A DNA stretch of 15,800 nt from Defluviitaleaceae bacterium (GTDB taxonomy: Bacteria > Bacillota > Clostridia > Lachnospirales > WRAX01), in contig WQSI01000031.1 of assembly GCA_009787945.1 (NCBI GenBank), forward strand, positions 1 through 15,800, written 5' to 3'. A program made the position numbers and the translations under genes. Below are positions 1-8,269 of this stretch, in pieces; the first letter of the stretch is position 1, and every line of letters starts with the position of its first letter. The notes beneath the pieces were generated by a model, which saw only the letters and a program-made list of their open reading frames with translations, had not been told where the DNA came from and did no database searches.

Positions 1-1452
1 GAAGCTGTACCAGATTACTGGGGTGTAGTTTGGGGATATTTCGCCCCAGGGGGCTGATGAAATATATAGGTCTGGGGGGAGGAGGGTGTTGGGGATGTAG
101 AGGATTTTTGGCGTTGCATTGAAAGGCACTGTCATTAGTGGAGAGGGATGGACGTTGAAAGTGCCCACAATTTCAAGCTCTAGGGTATGTATTGGCTCTG
201 CGCCTGGCACGCTAAGGACACCCAATTCGTGAAAGGTGTCCACCAAAGACCCGTGCAATCTGAATTCCCAATAATATTCGTCTAAGACAACATGTTGTTG
301 GTCGCTAATAGTTACTGTTACGGTGTCACCCACAGAAAGCCCTCGCCTGTCGGCAAAATCACGATGAACGACAACAACGGGGCGGGCCTCTAAATAGTCA
401 TCATGGTTAAGCAGACGACCATCAACAGATACAATTGCTCCATCAACCACCCTGTCCATGGTTGTCATGTCTTTGGTAGTGCGTATATGCATGGCTTGCT
501 GGGCGTGATTAGCAAACTGAATCTTCTGGGGCAGGTGAGCAAGCTGTGGAGCTGAAAAATCTATAACGCCTCCGTTGGTTGGGGCGTACCATATGCTTTC
601 ACCGTACAAAGGTCTGATGAAGAGGGCATTTCTCATGTGCGGTTCGTCCACACCCCAGAAAGGCGGATAAGGCGTTGCCTGATTATTGCCCATCATATAG
701 TAAAAATTAGCTCTAAAGAAGTAATCTTCGCCAATAGATAGACCAGTAAAGGGCGAAACTCCGTCCAACATATAATGTCGCAAAATAACATGAGAACCTT
801 CTGGAACGTGGTCTATGTATCCCGAATAAGAACTCTGCACTTCCACAACTAAGTCTACAAAAGGCGAGAAGTAACGAATCCGATGGACACTCCAACCAAG
901 ACCAAAGGGTGGCTCTTCAACCACCTGTTCCACTTCCAGGTAATAATTCACCTCCAACAAACGACCATACAAAAATGCTTCTGCCGAAGAAATCCCTGCA
1001 AAACCAGAATAATCCTTCATCAAAAATCTGTACATAAGGTCAAATTGTTCGGCAAAATCCCAATCTGTTTCCAGAAAAAATCTAGGGTCAATCTCTGCCC
1101 TATCGTAGGAAATGTCCACAAACATCCAAAACCAATCACCATGGATTATGGGGTTTTGCATATCCACCAAAAGACCCTCAAAACCCCTTCCCCTGTTTTC
1201 GAGGGATACAAGGGGGCTTTCCGCAATAAGGTCAGCGGCGGCAGACACGTCAGCAGCAGGGTTGCCATCAGCAGGGCGCAGAACCCCCGTAGCCTGAAAA
1301 AATTCTGAAATTTGTTGTATTTGGTTGTCAATTACAACATATTCAGCACTTCGCACCGTAAAGGCAAAAGACACCGCGCCCACCAACAGCACAAACAAAA
1401 GCAACCGCAAAGGCTGACGCAATAGGGTTTTTAGCATTACGTTTTTATTCAT
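1..1452 (-). CDS. Large MacB/FtsX-type ABC transporter permease, N-terminal part (runs off window edge)
   Basis: An open frame runs from the ATG at 1452 to position 1 without a stop (484 codons), so the gene continues beyond the window. The protein starts MNKNVMLKTLLRQPLR, has one membrane helix at about residues 15-35, and then a long region expected to lie outside the membrane, as in MacB-type permeases. It is clearly paralogous to the complete permease at 4404-8015: both start with a basic (L/S)LRQPLR segment before the first helix, share 'SAEY/TVEY' just after it, and share a block of the form DDYLE-RPV---HR-FA--RGLSVGDT (about residues 385-410 here). By analogy the missing C-terminal half should hold the FtsX membrane domains. 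An in-frame ATG lies 5 codons upstream (1467), but the ATG at 1452 has the GGCGGTG-like ribosome site and matches the paralogue. Substrate unknown. It faces away from the HD-domain gene. Confidence 0.85.
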   Translation of the reverse strand, partial: MNKNVMLKTLLRQPLRLLLFVLLVGAVSFAFTVRSAEYVVIDNQIQQISEFFQATGVLRPADGNPAADVSAAADLIAESPLVSLENRGRGFEGLLVDMQNPIIHGDWFWMFVDISYDRAEIDPRFFLETDWDFAEQFDLMYRFLMKDYSGFAGISSAEAFLYGRLLEVNYYLEVEQVVEEPPFGLGWSVHRIRYFSPFVDLVVEVQSSYSGYIDHVPEGSHVILRHYMLDGVSPFTGLSIGEDYFFRANFYYMMGNNQATPYPPFWGVDEPHMRNALFIRPLYGESIWYAPTNGGVIDFSAPQLAHLPQKIQFANHAQQAMHIRTTKDMTTMDRVVDGAIVSVDGRLLNHDDYLEARPVVVVHRDFADRRGLSVGDTVTVTISDQQHVVLDEYYWEFRLHGSLVDTFHELGVLSVPGAEPIHTLELEIVGTFNVHPSPLMTVPFNATPKILYIPNTLLPPDLYISSAPWGEISPNYTPVIWYSF

Positions 1453-1500
1453 AATATTCACCGCCATTTATATTTTAAGCAATATTATCTTCTAAAAAGG

Positions 1501-1529
1501 ATTATGTCACATTATGCCAACTATGTCAA
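1501..1529 (-). promoter_or_regulatory. Sigma-A-type promoter of the partial permease
   Basis: On the minus strand TTGACA (1529-1524) is separated by 17 bp from CATAAT (1506-1501), matching the vegetative consensus at 11 of 12 positions. The predicted start near 1494 gives a leader of about 42 nt before the ATG at 1452. Seen directly; activity is inferred. Confidence 0.7.
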
Positions 1530-1639
1530 TATCAACGAGTTAGATTTTTGTTTTATTGCGCCATAATTTCTCAATTCCTTTTTCGAAAATCTTGATACAG
1601 CCGCAAGCGGGGCGTTTGACCATGATGGCTATTTTCATC

Positions 1640-1668
1640 TTGCTTTTTGTCAAATCCTATGATAATAT
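1640..1668 (+). promoter_or_regulatory. Candidate promoter of the HD-domain gene
   Basis: TTGCTT (1640-1645) is followed after 17 bp by TAATAT (1663-1668), about 30 bp upstream of the start codon at 1699. The match is moderate, and an overlapping TTGTCA/GATAAT combination has the wrong spacing. It is the only reasonable sigma-A-like site in this 246-bp divergent intergenic region facing right. Confidence 0.4.
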
Positions 1669-1698
1669 ATAAACAACATTTGTAAAAGGAGTGATGGT

Positions 1699-3564
1699 AT
1701 GTCTTTGGGTTTTGAAGATGCTTTGGTTGCAAACATATTATCCTTTAGGCGGCTAGAAAGTGAAAAGCCAGCAAAAGGGCATGATATGGATAGCTTCTTA
1801 AAGTACATGCAAAACAGGGCACAAGCAAACGCCGAAATTATGGATGCCAGCAACTGGGCTATCACGCAACACTTACGACCCGCTCTTAATAATTTAGATG
1901 AAGAAAATGCAGATTTGTTATACGCCCTATCTCAAAGGCTGTTTACTGTAAACGAAAATCTGGATATGGGGCTGGCTTTAGAAATCCATAAAGGCATCAT
2001 AAAGTGGGCAAGAGATGCAGGGGATACAGACCGCCTTGTGCGCAGCTTGTACGCTGCTGGCATCATCTACCAACAGCTAAATACCTTTTTTAGAGAAGGT
2101 CACAGCTATATTTTTATGGAAGAAGGTTTTTCATGCTTTAGAGAGGGCGCAGCCTTTAAAGAGCAGTATTTCCAGATTAAAAGCAAAGAAACCCGCGGCT
2201 TTATTAATCGTTGTATCGGCAACAAATATGTTATGGTATATCAAAACAGAGGAAGCAGCTTAAGGGAAAGAGAGAAATTTGTAAAGCTATTTTGTACATA
2301 TTTCGATGAAGCCTTAGAATTTTGGAATGATGCGAATGTAAGAAACCACGACCCCGACATGCCTTTTGATGCTTTTATCGCTAATGCACATCAAAACATG
2401 TGTGCCTGGTTGTCCCATCTTCGCTCTCAAGTGGAACTGGGTCAAACATGTAAAGCTCTTGCCCAGCGAGTTTATAATAGCTTTTTAACTTTAAATGGTC
2501 TTAATGGTGTAGACTTTCTTGGTAAGTTTTGGCCAAATTTACGCACCCATTACACAGGCAGATGCGTTGCATATGTTATGGGCAAAATAACCTATGATGA
2601 AATGCTAAATGATTTACGTGGCTTTTTTGCAAATGCAGACCCCGCAGATTATTCTGCCGACGGAATGTATGCCATGCTCTACATTCCCCTAACACTTATA
2701 GAACACATTGGAAAAACCAGAAAAATATCAAATAACAACGAAGTTAAAGATATAATGAAAAAAATAATTAAGTATTGTGAAAAATTACCAAATACTGCCG
2801 ATAAAAGCATGTTTAACCTTAGCGTTTCAAAAATTGCAAGGCTAATGACAGAGGTTATGGAGTATGAAGATGCCCTAGATTGGATTTTAAAGTTTACAAC
2901 CTACACCCATCTGCCAACATTTGTACATTCTGTAATGGTGCGAGATTTAACAAATATAATTTCGCAATATCTTTTAAAGCAAAACCCCGAGTTATTTATA
3001 GGGATAAGCAATACCAAAACAGTTGATGACGTAATTTCAGAGCAAGAAGAGATTTTGAGCCTTATAAGCCGTGCAGCCTTTTGCCATGATGTAGGCAAAA
3101 TATTTTATATTGACAAGGTTGCCCTGTGCTCTCGCCAATTATATGATTTCGAGTTTGAAATTATAAAGCTACATGCTAATGCCGATACCTTGATAAAAGC
3201 AAATAATAGCAGGCTAAAATTTATTTCAGATGTGATAAGCGGGCACCATAGATGGCATGACGGCACAAAAGGATATTCAGAAAGTTTTGATAATTTTAAT
3301 GTAGATTGTAAACTTGTTTTAGATATTGTTGCTGTAACGGATTCTATTGATGCTGCAACAGACATCGTTGGGCGAAGCTATGCCAAATCCCTAACTTTAG
3401 AGCAGGTAGTAGAAGAAATACATCAGCAAGCAGGCACACGATACTCCCCCATCGTTTCCCAAGCCCTACGTGATGATGCTCTTTTAGGCAAGCTTAGGCG
3501 CTGCATTACAGAGGGCCGCAAAAATGCTTATTTTAATACATATCAACAGATAACGGATAAATAA
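1699..3564 (+). CDS. HD-GYP-like phosphohydrolase domain protein with long helical N-terminal region
   Basis: The protein has 621 residues. The ATG is preceded by AAAAGGAG with 7-nt spacing. Residues 1 to about 430 are predicted from composition to be alpha-helical and repeat-like (TPR-like solenoid is a guess); I recognise no named domain there and no membrane segment or signal peptide. Residues about 455-600 form an HD domain: H463-D464-V-G-K, a downstream KLHANADTLI, then G515-HHRW-HDGTKGY (H516, H517) and AVTDSIDAATD with D548. This order matches HD-GYP domains, which hydrolyse cyclic di-nucleotides such as c-di-GMP. The GYP signature itself is altered: K is inserted after DGT and S follows GY. 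Metal ligands look conserved, so hydrolase activity is plausible. A cytoplasmic signalling role is inferred. The gene stands alone on the plus strand between two minus-strand ABC permease genes; a functional link to them is unproven. Confidence 0.75.
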   Translation: MSLGFEDALVANILSFRRLESEKPAKGHDMDSFLKYMQNRAQANAEIMDASNWAITQHLRPALNNLDEENADLLYALSQRLFTVNENLDMGLALEIHKGIIKWARDAGDTDRLVRSLYAAGIIYQQLNTFFREGHSYIFMEEGFSCFREGAAFKEQYFQIKSKETRGFINRCIGNKYVMVYQNRGSSLREREKFVKLFCTYFDEALEFWNDANVRNHDPDMPFDAFIANAHQNMCAWLSHLRSQVELGQTCKALAQRVYNSFLTLNGLNGVDFLGKFWPNLRTHYTGRCVAYVMGKITYDEMLNDLRGFFANADPADYSADGMYAMLYIPLTLIEHIGKTRKISNNNEVKDIMKKIIKYCEKLPNTADKSMFNLSVSKIARLMTEVMEYEDALDWILKFTTYTHLPTFVHSVMVRDLTNIISQYLLKQNPELFIGISNTKTVDDVISEQEEILSLISRAAFCHDVGKIFYIDKVALCSRQLYDFEFEIIKLHANADTLIKANNSRLKFISDVISGHHRWHDGTKGYSESFDNFNVDCKLVLDIVAVTDSIDAATDIVGRSYAKSLTLEQVVEEIHQQAGTRYSPIVSQALRDDALLGKLRRCITEGRKNAYFNTYQQITDK

Positions 3565-3705
3565 AAATCCATTAAACAATGTATTGAATCCTGGGCGGAG
3601 AAGCCGCAAAACTAGCGGGAGCAGGTTTCGGAACAGGTCTATTGAGAAGATGAAAATTTTGAAGCCCTAGCATTTTATTAACCAAAGCCCAAGTGAGGCA
3701 AATCA

Positions 3706-4359
3706 TCACACCACCAAAACCCCATCACTCATACGATAAACAACATCGGCTATCTCGGCTATGTCCAGGTTATGTGTAACAACGATAACGCAATAGCCCT
3801 GTTGGTGTGCGAGTTTTTTGAGTATTTCTATAACGGCATCTCCGTTGGCTACGTCGAGGTTGCCTGTTGGCTCGTCAGCTAAAACAATTTTAGCACCTGT
3901 AGACAGGGCGCGGGCTATGGCTACCCGTTGTTGCTCGCCGCCTGAAAGGTTAGAAGGGTATCTTTTATGTTTTTCTTCTGATATGCCTACGCTTTCGAGG
4001 AGGGTCTTGGCGTGTTTAATGGCTTCTTGTTTTGCTGCGCCGTTTTGCTCCATGGGATAGCATACGTTTTCCATGGCTGTTAGCAGCGGAAAAAGTTGGA
4101 AGGCTTGAAAAATCATGGCTATATACTCTCTGCGGTATTGGTTTAAGTCCATATCGGACAGGTTGTTTCCATTTGCGCTAACAGAACCTGATGTTGGTCT
4201 ATCCAACCCTGCCAAAATAGATAGGAGGGTGGTTTTGCCGCTGCCTGAAGGGCCTAAAAGCACATTTAGTTTCCCCGCTTCAAACTCTGCATCGAGGTTT
4301 TTTAGTGTATCCACATCACTTTTCTTGTAACGGTAAATGAGGTTTTCTATTTTTAACAT
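3706..4359 (-). CDS. ABC transporter ATP-binding protein (MacB/LolD/FtsE type)
   Basis: The 217-residue cytoplasmic ATPase powers the adjacent permease. All nucleotide-binding motifs are present: Walker A GPSGSGKTT (36-44), Q-loop Q85 in MIFQAF, signature LSGGEQQR (138-145), Walker B IVLADEP (158-164, catalytic E163), D-loop GNLD and switch H196 in VVTHN. Length and the NLSGGEQQRVAIARAL signature are typical of the ATPases that partner MacB/FtsX-type permeases. The ATG at 4359 follows GGGAGGAAAACC, a strong ribosome site. It starts 44 bp after the permease stop (4404) with no promoter or terminator between, so the two are co-transcribed. The family includes lipoprotein movers, peptide exporters and antimicrobial-peptide resistance systems; the substrate here cannot be told. 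No clear terminator follows in 3565-3705. Confidence 0.95.
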   Translation of the reverse strand: MLKIENLIYRYKKSDVDTLKNLDAEFEAGKLNVLLGPSGSGKTTLLSILAGLDRPTSGSVSANGNNLSDMDLNQYRREYIAMIFQAFQLFPLLTAMENVCYPMEQNGAAKQEAIKHAKTLLESVGISEEKHKRYPSNLSGGEQQRVAIARALSTGAKIVLADEPTGNLDVANGDAVIEILKKLAHQQGYCVIVVTHNLDIAEIADVVYRMSDGVLVV

Positions 4360-4403
4360 GGTTTTCCTCCCAAATCATTCATTTTTTAACCATTCTAACT
4401 CGA

Positions 4404-7400
4404 CTACTCCTTAACCTGCAAAAGCTCCAAAGGCGGCTTCTTTGTCACCAAAACAATACCGACTATAGACCCTATAACAACAGCAACAAGATATAAAACC
4501 GTAAATAATGTAGGCGTGATGTTGTTAAAGAAGAGGATTAGCCCAACCCCCAAGGAAAGCCCAATAAGACACACCAAGAAGGTTTCTATCCACAGGGCAA
4601 TGCCCGTTCTGGGTGTTGTTGCACCAAGCACGCGCATTATAGCAACCACTTTAGCATTTTGCAAAGTTATTAAAAAGGCAAGCCCAGCCCCAATAGCGAG
4701 GGCGACACCTATTGCTACAGGGTAAAGAAGAAGCAGCAAAGAAAGATTGTTTTCCATGGGTATGACCACATTATTTAACTCAGAATCGTTGAATATTACA
4801 GTTAACCCTGTGTGGCCCGCTCCTACGCTTTCTATAATGGTTCGTATCTCATCTTGAGCATATCCGATGTTGCGGTTGTATGCGGTGTTTATGGCAAAAC
4901 TTAAACGTGTATAACCTATGTTGTCACCCATAATCCGTTGCAGGGCATCTGAATGCATTAAAATGGCATCTCTAAAATCTTCCCCAGCAAGTATATGTCT
5001 GTTGTGTGTGCCTATAATCCTTACAGGCACAACAACTTCTTGGTTTGACGCAGGGTCATCTTCATTCGTATCAAAGGGATTAGGGAAAAGATGGCTTATA
5101 TAGACATATTCTCCAAGTTCAAACCCACGCTGATACAGCATTTCAGCCGAAACAATCACAGGTATTGGAAATCCTTCGATAAAACTAAAATAATCGCCAG
5201 TTAAACCTTCAATAAAATCCACCCGTAAATATTCGTATTCTGTGTTATCAAGGATAAATTCAAAACCAGGCATATCATGGCCTGCGCCTCGTGTATTGGA
5301 TAACACAAAGGCTTCAAAGTCATTAAAAGCAAATACCGCATCTCTGCCAGCCAGGCGCACTATGGAAAATGGGTTATGTATCCCGTCCCATAAGTTCTCG
5401 GGGGCGTTACCGCTGAAGATAAAGGCAAAATTTGTTAAAGCTTCTGCATAAGTTTCGTAGATAAATTCGCTATCTGTAATGGAATTTACAGTGGCAGCCC
5501 TTATAACATCACCCATTTCACGCCCTTGGATAATTTCTGTAGCAGAAATCGGGCGCACATCACCCCTTACGAAGGTTGTATTATACATATAGTCGATTTC
5601 TATTTGGTTTCTTGCTATTGTTTCTAACAGCCAACCTACTGCAAGAACAAAAACCATTGCAACCACCATGGTTAAAGATGATTTTAAAGGAGAGCGCAAA
5701 ATATGACGCAAGGAATGACGCCATAAAGCCAGTATCTTTTGACTTGTTTTGCCGCCTTTAGAGGCTTTATATGTATGGCGGTCATCTGCTTCTGTGGTGT
5801 TGACATTGCGATTGTAGGGCGTTTGAGCTAGGTTGTTGGTTGTATGAGTGTAGTTGTTAGTTGTTTCCGTTGCGCGTTTGGCGGCAGCTCCCTGCAACAA
5901 CTCCAAAACAGGCTTGCGCCCAAGGCGCGAAACACCAATGCCGAAAGGTACTATCAACACAACAAAGATAACAGCTAACATAACTGCCAACCATATTTGT
6001 GATAAATAGACCTCGAAGTTATAGCCGTCAATAGAGGTGTAAGAACCAATGCCAGCAAGGGCTTGGGATGCTAAATCTAAGCCATAGTGCCAGGCTATAA
6101 TGCCTGCGCCTATTATCATGGGCAAGGCTATTATTGTTAGGGTGATAAACTTACGCCTAAATAACACTCCGCTGGAAGCCCCTAAACTTCGGGAGATGGC
6201 ATAATCTCTTCTGCGTTGTCTAAGGAACAAAAACACAACAAGACCAAAAACAAGCACAAGCACACCCCAGAAAACAAATAGATTAAGGGTTACGGAAAGG
6301 ATTATTGGGTTTGCTATCTCCCAAAAGGCATCAGAGCCATGTTCTAGGAAGGTTATAGTAAAGCCCATAGAGGCGAATAGTTCTTCATGTTCTTGGATGA
6401 AGGCATGTTCATCCCTTGCGTCGTTTAGGGTGAAGTTGTAGGCAAAGTCAAATACTGTGTTTGCAAAATCTCCTGCGGGTTGGGGTATGTTTAAGGAGGA
6501 TGGTATGTATATGAAGGTGTTTAGGGTGGTGTTGTGTCCAGCGTGATTCCAGTGGTTCATGTCATTGCGACCTGCCCTTGGCAGATTAAGACCATACACA
6601 CCAACTATTTCAAGCTCTAACTCTATCATTTCTCCTTCTCTTGAGGAGATTATATCTTGTTGTAGGAAGATGTAGCCGCCTGTTCCGCCTGTGGTGATGA
6701 GATGACCAGTTGATATATCGCGCCTTGAAGTATTCGCTGCCCCCGCCCCAAGATTCTGCACACCATAATGAACCTGCTCATAAGGCACTTTAACAGACAA
6801 AGTATCCCCAACAGAAAGCCCTCTCATAGCAGCAAACTGCCTATGTATCATGGCTACAGGTCTTTGCTCTAAATAATCATCATAATCAATCCAGCGACCT
6901 CCAACCAATTGCATTAGGCTATTATTGCCCATTTGTGTTTGAGGCATTGTTGTCATATCATTTGTGGTTATTAGTGTTATAGCCCTTTGTGCCAATTCCA
7001 TTTCTCTTATATAATCTTCAAACCAATAAAGTTCTGCAAGACCAGGCATGTGGAAGTTTACTTCATAACCTTCTGGGATTGGGATGAACCAGGTTTGGTT
7101 TTGGACTAATGTCTGGCGTGCTTCAATCAGAAACGTTTGCCACAAACTCCAGAAGGGCATACCAGCAGCACCCAAAATAATACGCAGCCCATCAGCATAC
7201 TCATTATCCCAACCATCCTCAATAATATCGAAACTATGTACCATTTCTAACATGAAAGCATGTTGCTCATCAGTTGCATTTGGTATGCGAAAATCCTCCC
7301 AAAATTGCAACCAAAGTTCTTGAGCTTGTTCGTATGGTGGCAAGGGCGGGAAACGCCATTGATGAGATGGTCCATCAAAGGGTGCCATTGTTATGTTTGA

Positions 7401-8015
7401 AAAGTTTGGTGCATGGTATCCATTAGAAAAACCAGTGCTAGAAGCAACTTTAACGAAGTAATATTCACCCACAGTCATTTCACTTAAAAAAGAAGAGTCA
7501 AAATCTGTAACCATAACAGGGATAAGCCCAAAAGGTCGAACAAGGTCTGGATAACCCCATAAAACACTAGACACTTCAAAGGTTAGCACGTAATGAAAGC
7601 GGGCATCACCAATGTCGTGGATATAGCCGCGAATACCTTGGGTATGCTCTACCCCAAAAAGCCGTCCACTAAAAAAAGCAAAGTTATAATCATTAACATA
7701 AGCCCACCGTGCCGTATCAGCATTTGTAAGACCAACAAGCAAAGCCTCTGCCCCGCCTTGCCTATCTTCAACAGCAACAAAAGGTGACTGGGATATAATA
7801 TCAGCAGCTACCGTTACATCAGTATTATCTCCCGCCCCCTGCAAAAACCCAATAGAACGATGGTATCTAGCGATTTCATTTATCCTCTCATTAACAACCA
7901 TATATTCAACAGTTCTAAGAACAAATGTAAAAGAAGTGACAGCAATAAGCAACATCAAAATAAAAGTTCTCAAGGGTTGCCTTAAAGAAGATTTAAAGAA
8001 TATGTTTTTTCTCAC
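4404..8015 (-). CDS. Large ABC transporter permease with two FtsX domains
   Basis: The protein has 1203 residues, about three times the size of a standard MacB-type permease half. The start is GTG at 8015 with AAAGGAG 7 nt upstream. Order: membrane helix (about 14-34); large extracellular domain (about 35-560); first FtsX domain (about 565-720) with three helices and the cytoplasmic RSLGAS segment near 605; a polar, Thr/Asn-rich cytoplasmic linker (about 712-760); another single helix (about 775-800); second extracellular domain; second FtsX domain (about 1085-1195) with RVLGATTPR and a terminal PLELLQVKE. The two halves have the same architecture, as expected for a fused duplicate. Such permeases usually do mechanical transmission or extrusion at the outer membrane face rather than classic transport (known for the MacB/FtsX superfamily). 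It is co-transcribed with the ATPase at 3706-4359 and paralogous to the partial gene at 1-1452. Confidence 0.93.
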   Translation of the reverse strand: MRKNIFFKSSLRQPLRTFILMLLIAVTSFTFVLRTVEYMVVNERINEIARYHRSIGFLQGAGDNTDVTVAADIISQSPFVAVEDRQGGAEALLVGLTNADTARWAYVNDYNFAFFSGRLFGVEHTQGIRGYIHDIGDARFHYVLTFEVSSVLWGYPDLVRPFGLIPVMVTDFDSSFLSEMTVGEYYFVKVASSTGFSNGYHAPNFSNITMAPFDGPSHQWRFPPLPPYEQAQELWLQFWEDFRIPNATDEQHAFMLEMVHSFDIIEDGWDNEYADGLRIILGAAGMPFWSLWQTFLIEARQTLVQNQTWFIPIPEGYEVNFHMPGLAELYWFEDYIREMELAQRAITLITTNDMTTMPQTQMGNNSLMQLVGGRWIDYDDYLEQRPVAMIHRQFAAMRGLSVGDTLSVKVPYEQVHYGVQNLGAGAANTSRRDISTGHLITTGGTGGYIFLQQDIISSREGEMIELELEIVGVYGLNLPRAGRNDMNHWNHAGHNTTLNTFIYIPSSLNIPQPAGDFANTVFDFAYNFTLNDARDEHAFIQEHEELFASMGFTITFLEHGSDAFWEIANPIILSVTLNLFVFWGVLVLVFGLVVFLFLRQRRRDYAISRSLGASSGVLFRRKFITLTIIALPMIIGAGIIAWHYGLDLASQALAGIGSYTSIDGYNFEVYLSQIWLAVMLAVIFVVLIVPFGIGVSRLGRKPVLELLQGAAAKRATETTNNYTHTTNNLAQTPYNRNVNTTEADDRHTYKASKGGKTSQKILALWRHSLRHILRSPLKSSLTMVVAMVFVLAVGWLLETIARNQIEIDYMYNTTFVRGDVRPISATEIIQGREMGDVIRAATVNSITDSEFIYETYAEALTNFAFIFSGNAPENLWDGIHNPFSIVRLAGRDAVFAFNDFEAFVLSNTRGAGHDMPGFEFILDNTEYEYLRVDFIEGLTGDYFSFIEGFPIPVIVSAEMLYQRGFELGEYVYISHLFPNPFDTNEDDPASNQEVVVPVRIIGTHNRHILAGEDFRDAILMHSDALQRIMGDNIGYTRLSFAINTAYNRNIGYAQDEIRTIIESVGAGHTGLTVIFNDSELNNVVIPMENNLSLLLLLYPVAIGVALAIGAGLAFLITLQNAKVVAIMRVLGATTPRTGIALWIETFLVCLIGLSLGVGLILFFNNITPTLFTVLYLVAVVIGSIVGIVLVTKKPPLELLQVKE

Positions 8016-8076
8016 TTGGTTACTCCTTTCTGGGTGTACAACATTTGAAACATCTAAGCAAATCCATAAAAAGACC

Positions 8077-8088
8077 GCACTTTAGTGC
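8077..8088. repeat. Short inverted repeat GCACT-tt-AGTGC in the permease leader
   Basis: A perfect 5-bp inverted repeat with a 2-bp centre lies at about +4 to +15 of the transcript predicted from the promoter at 8099-8127. It could be an operator half-site pair; as an RNA hairpin the loop would need to open. Function unknown. Confidence 0.35.
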
Positions 8089-8098
8089 ATATGTATAT

Positions 8099-8127
8099 AT
8101 TATACCAAACATACAAACATTCGTCAA
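8099..8127 (-). promoter_or_regulatory. Sigma-A-type promoter of the permease-ATPase operon
   Basis: On the minus strand TTGACG (8127-8122) and TATAAT (8104-8099) are separated by 17 bp. The start is expected near 8092, giving a leader of about 77 nt before the GTG start at 8015. Near-perfect consensus suggests vegetative expression. Confidence 0.75.
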
Positions 8128-8199
8128 ACCAATTTTGGTAATTTGAGAACACTTTAACTAGACTACATATACAATTTAAATATTCCGTATAAAACTCCT

Positions 8200-8248
8200 C
8201 TTAAAACTAACAACCCCTCTGCGGAATTTGCGTTCTGCGGAGGGGTTG
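8200..8248 (-). terminator. Rho-independent terminator of gapA
   Basis: A 12-bp stem (8211-8222 with 8237-8248, one G-U pair, G+C-rich) with a 14-nt loop is followed on the minus strand by the T-rich tail TTAGTTTTAAG. It lies 21 bp beyond the gapA stop codon. The loop-proximal ACCCCTCTGC arm recurs in the hairpin at 12798-12827. Confidence 0.85.
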
Positions 8249-8269
8249 TGGGTTTTGTAAAATATAATA

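Noticed and set aside
883..1308. Open frame of 141 codons on the plus strand
   Set aside because: It lies antisense inside the partial permease (1-1452), has no ribosome site and reads as low-quality protein. The minus-strand frame is open throughout and matches a paralogue.
1646..1666. TTGTCA plus GATAAT as promoter of the HD gene
   Set aside because: The spacing is only 8 bp, too short for sigma-A recognition.
4516..7787. Several short plus-strand open frames across the permease gene
   Set aside because: All are antisense shadows within the 1203-codon permease; none has a ribosome site or a recognisable domain.
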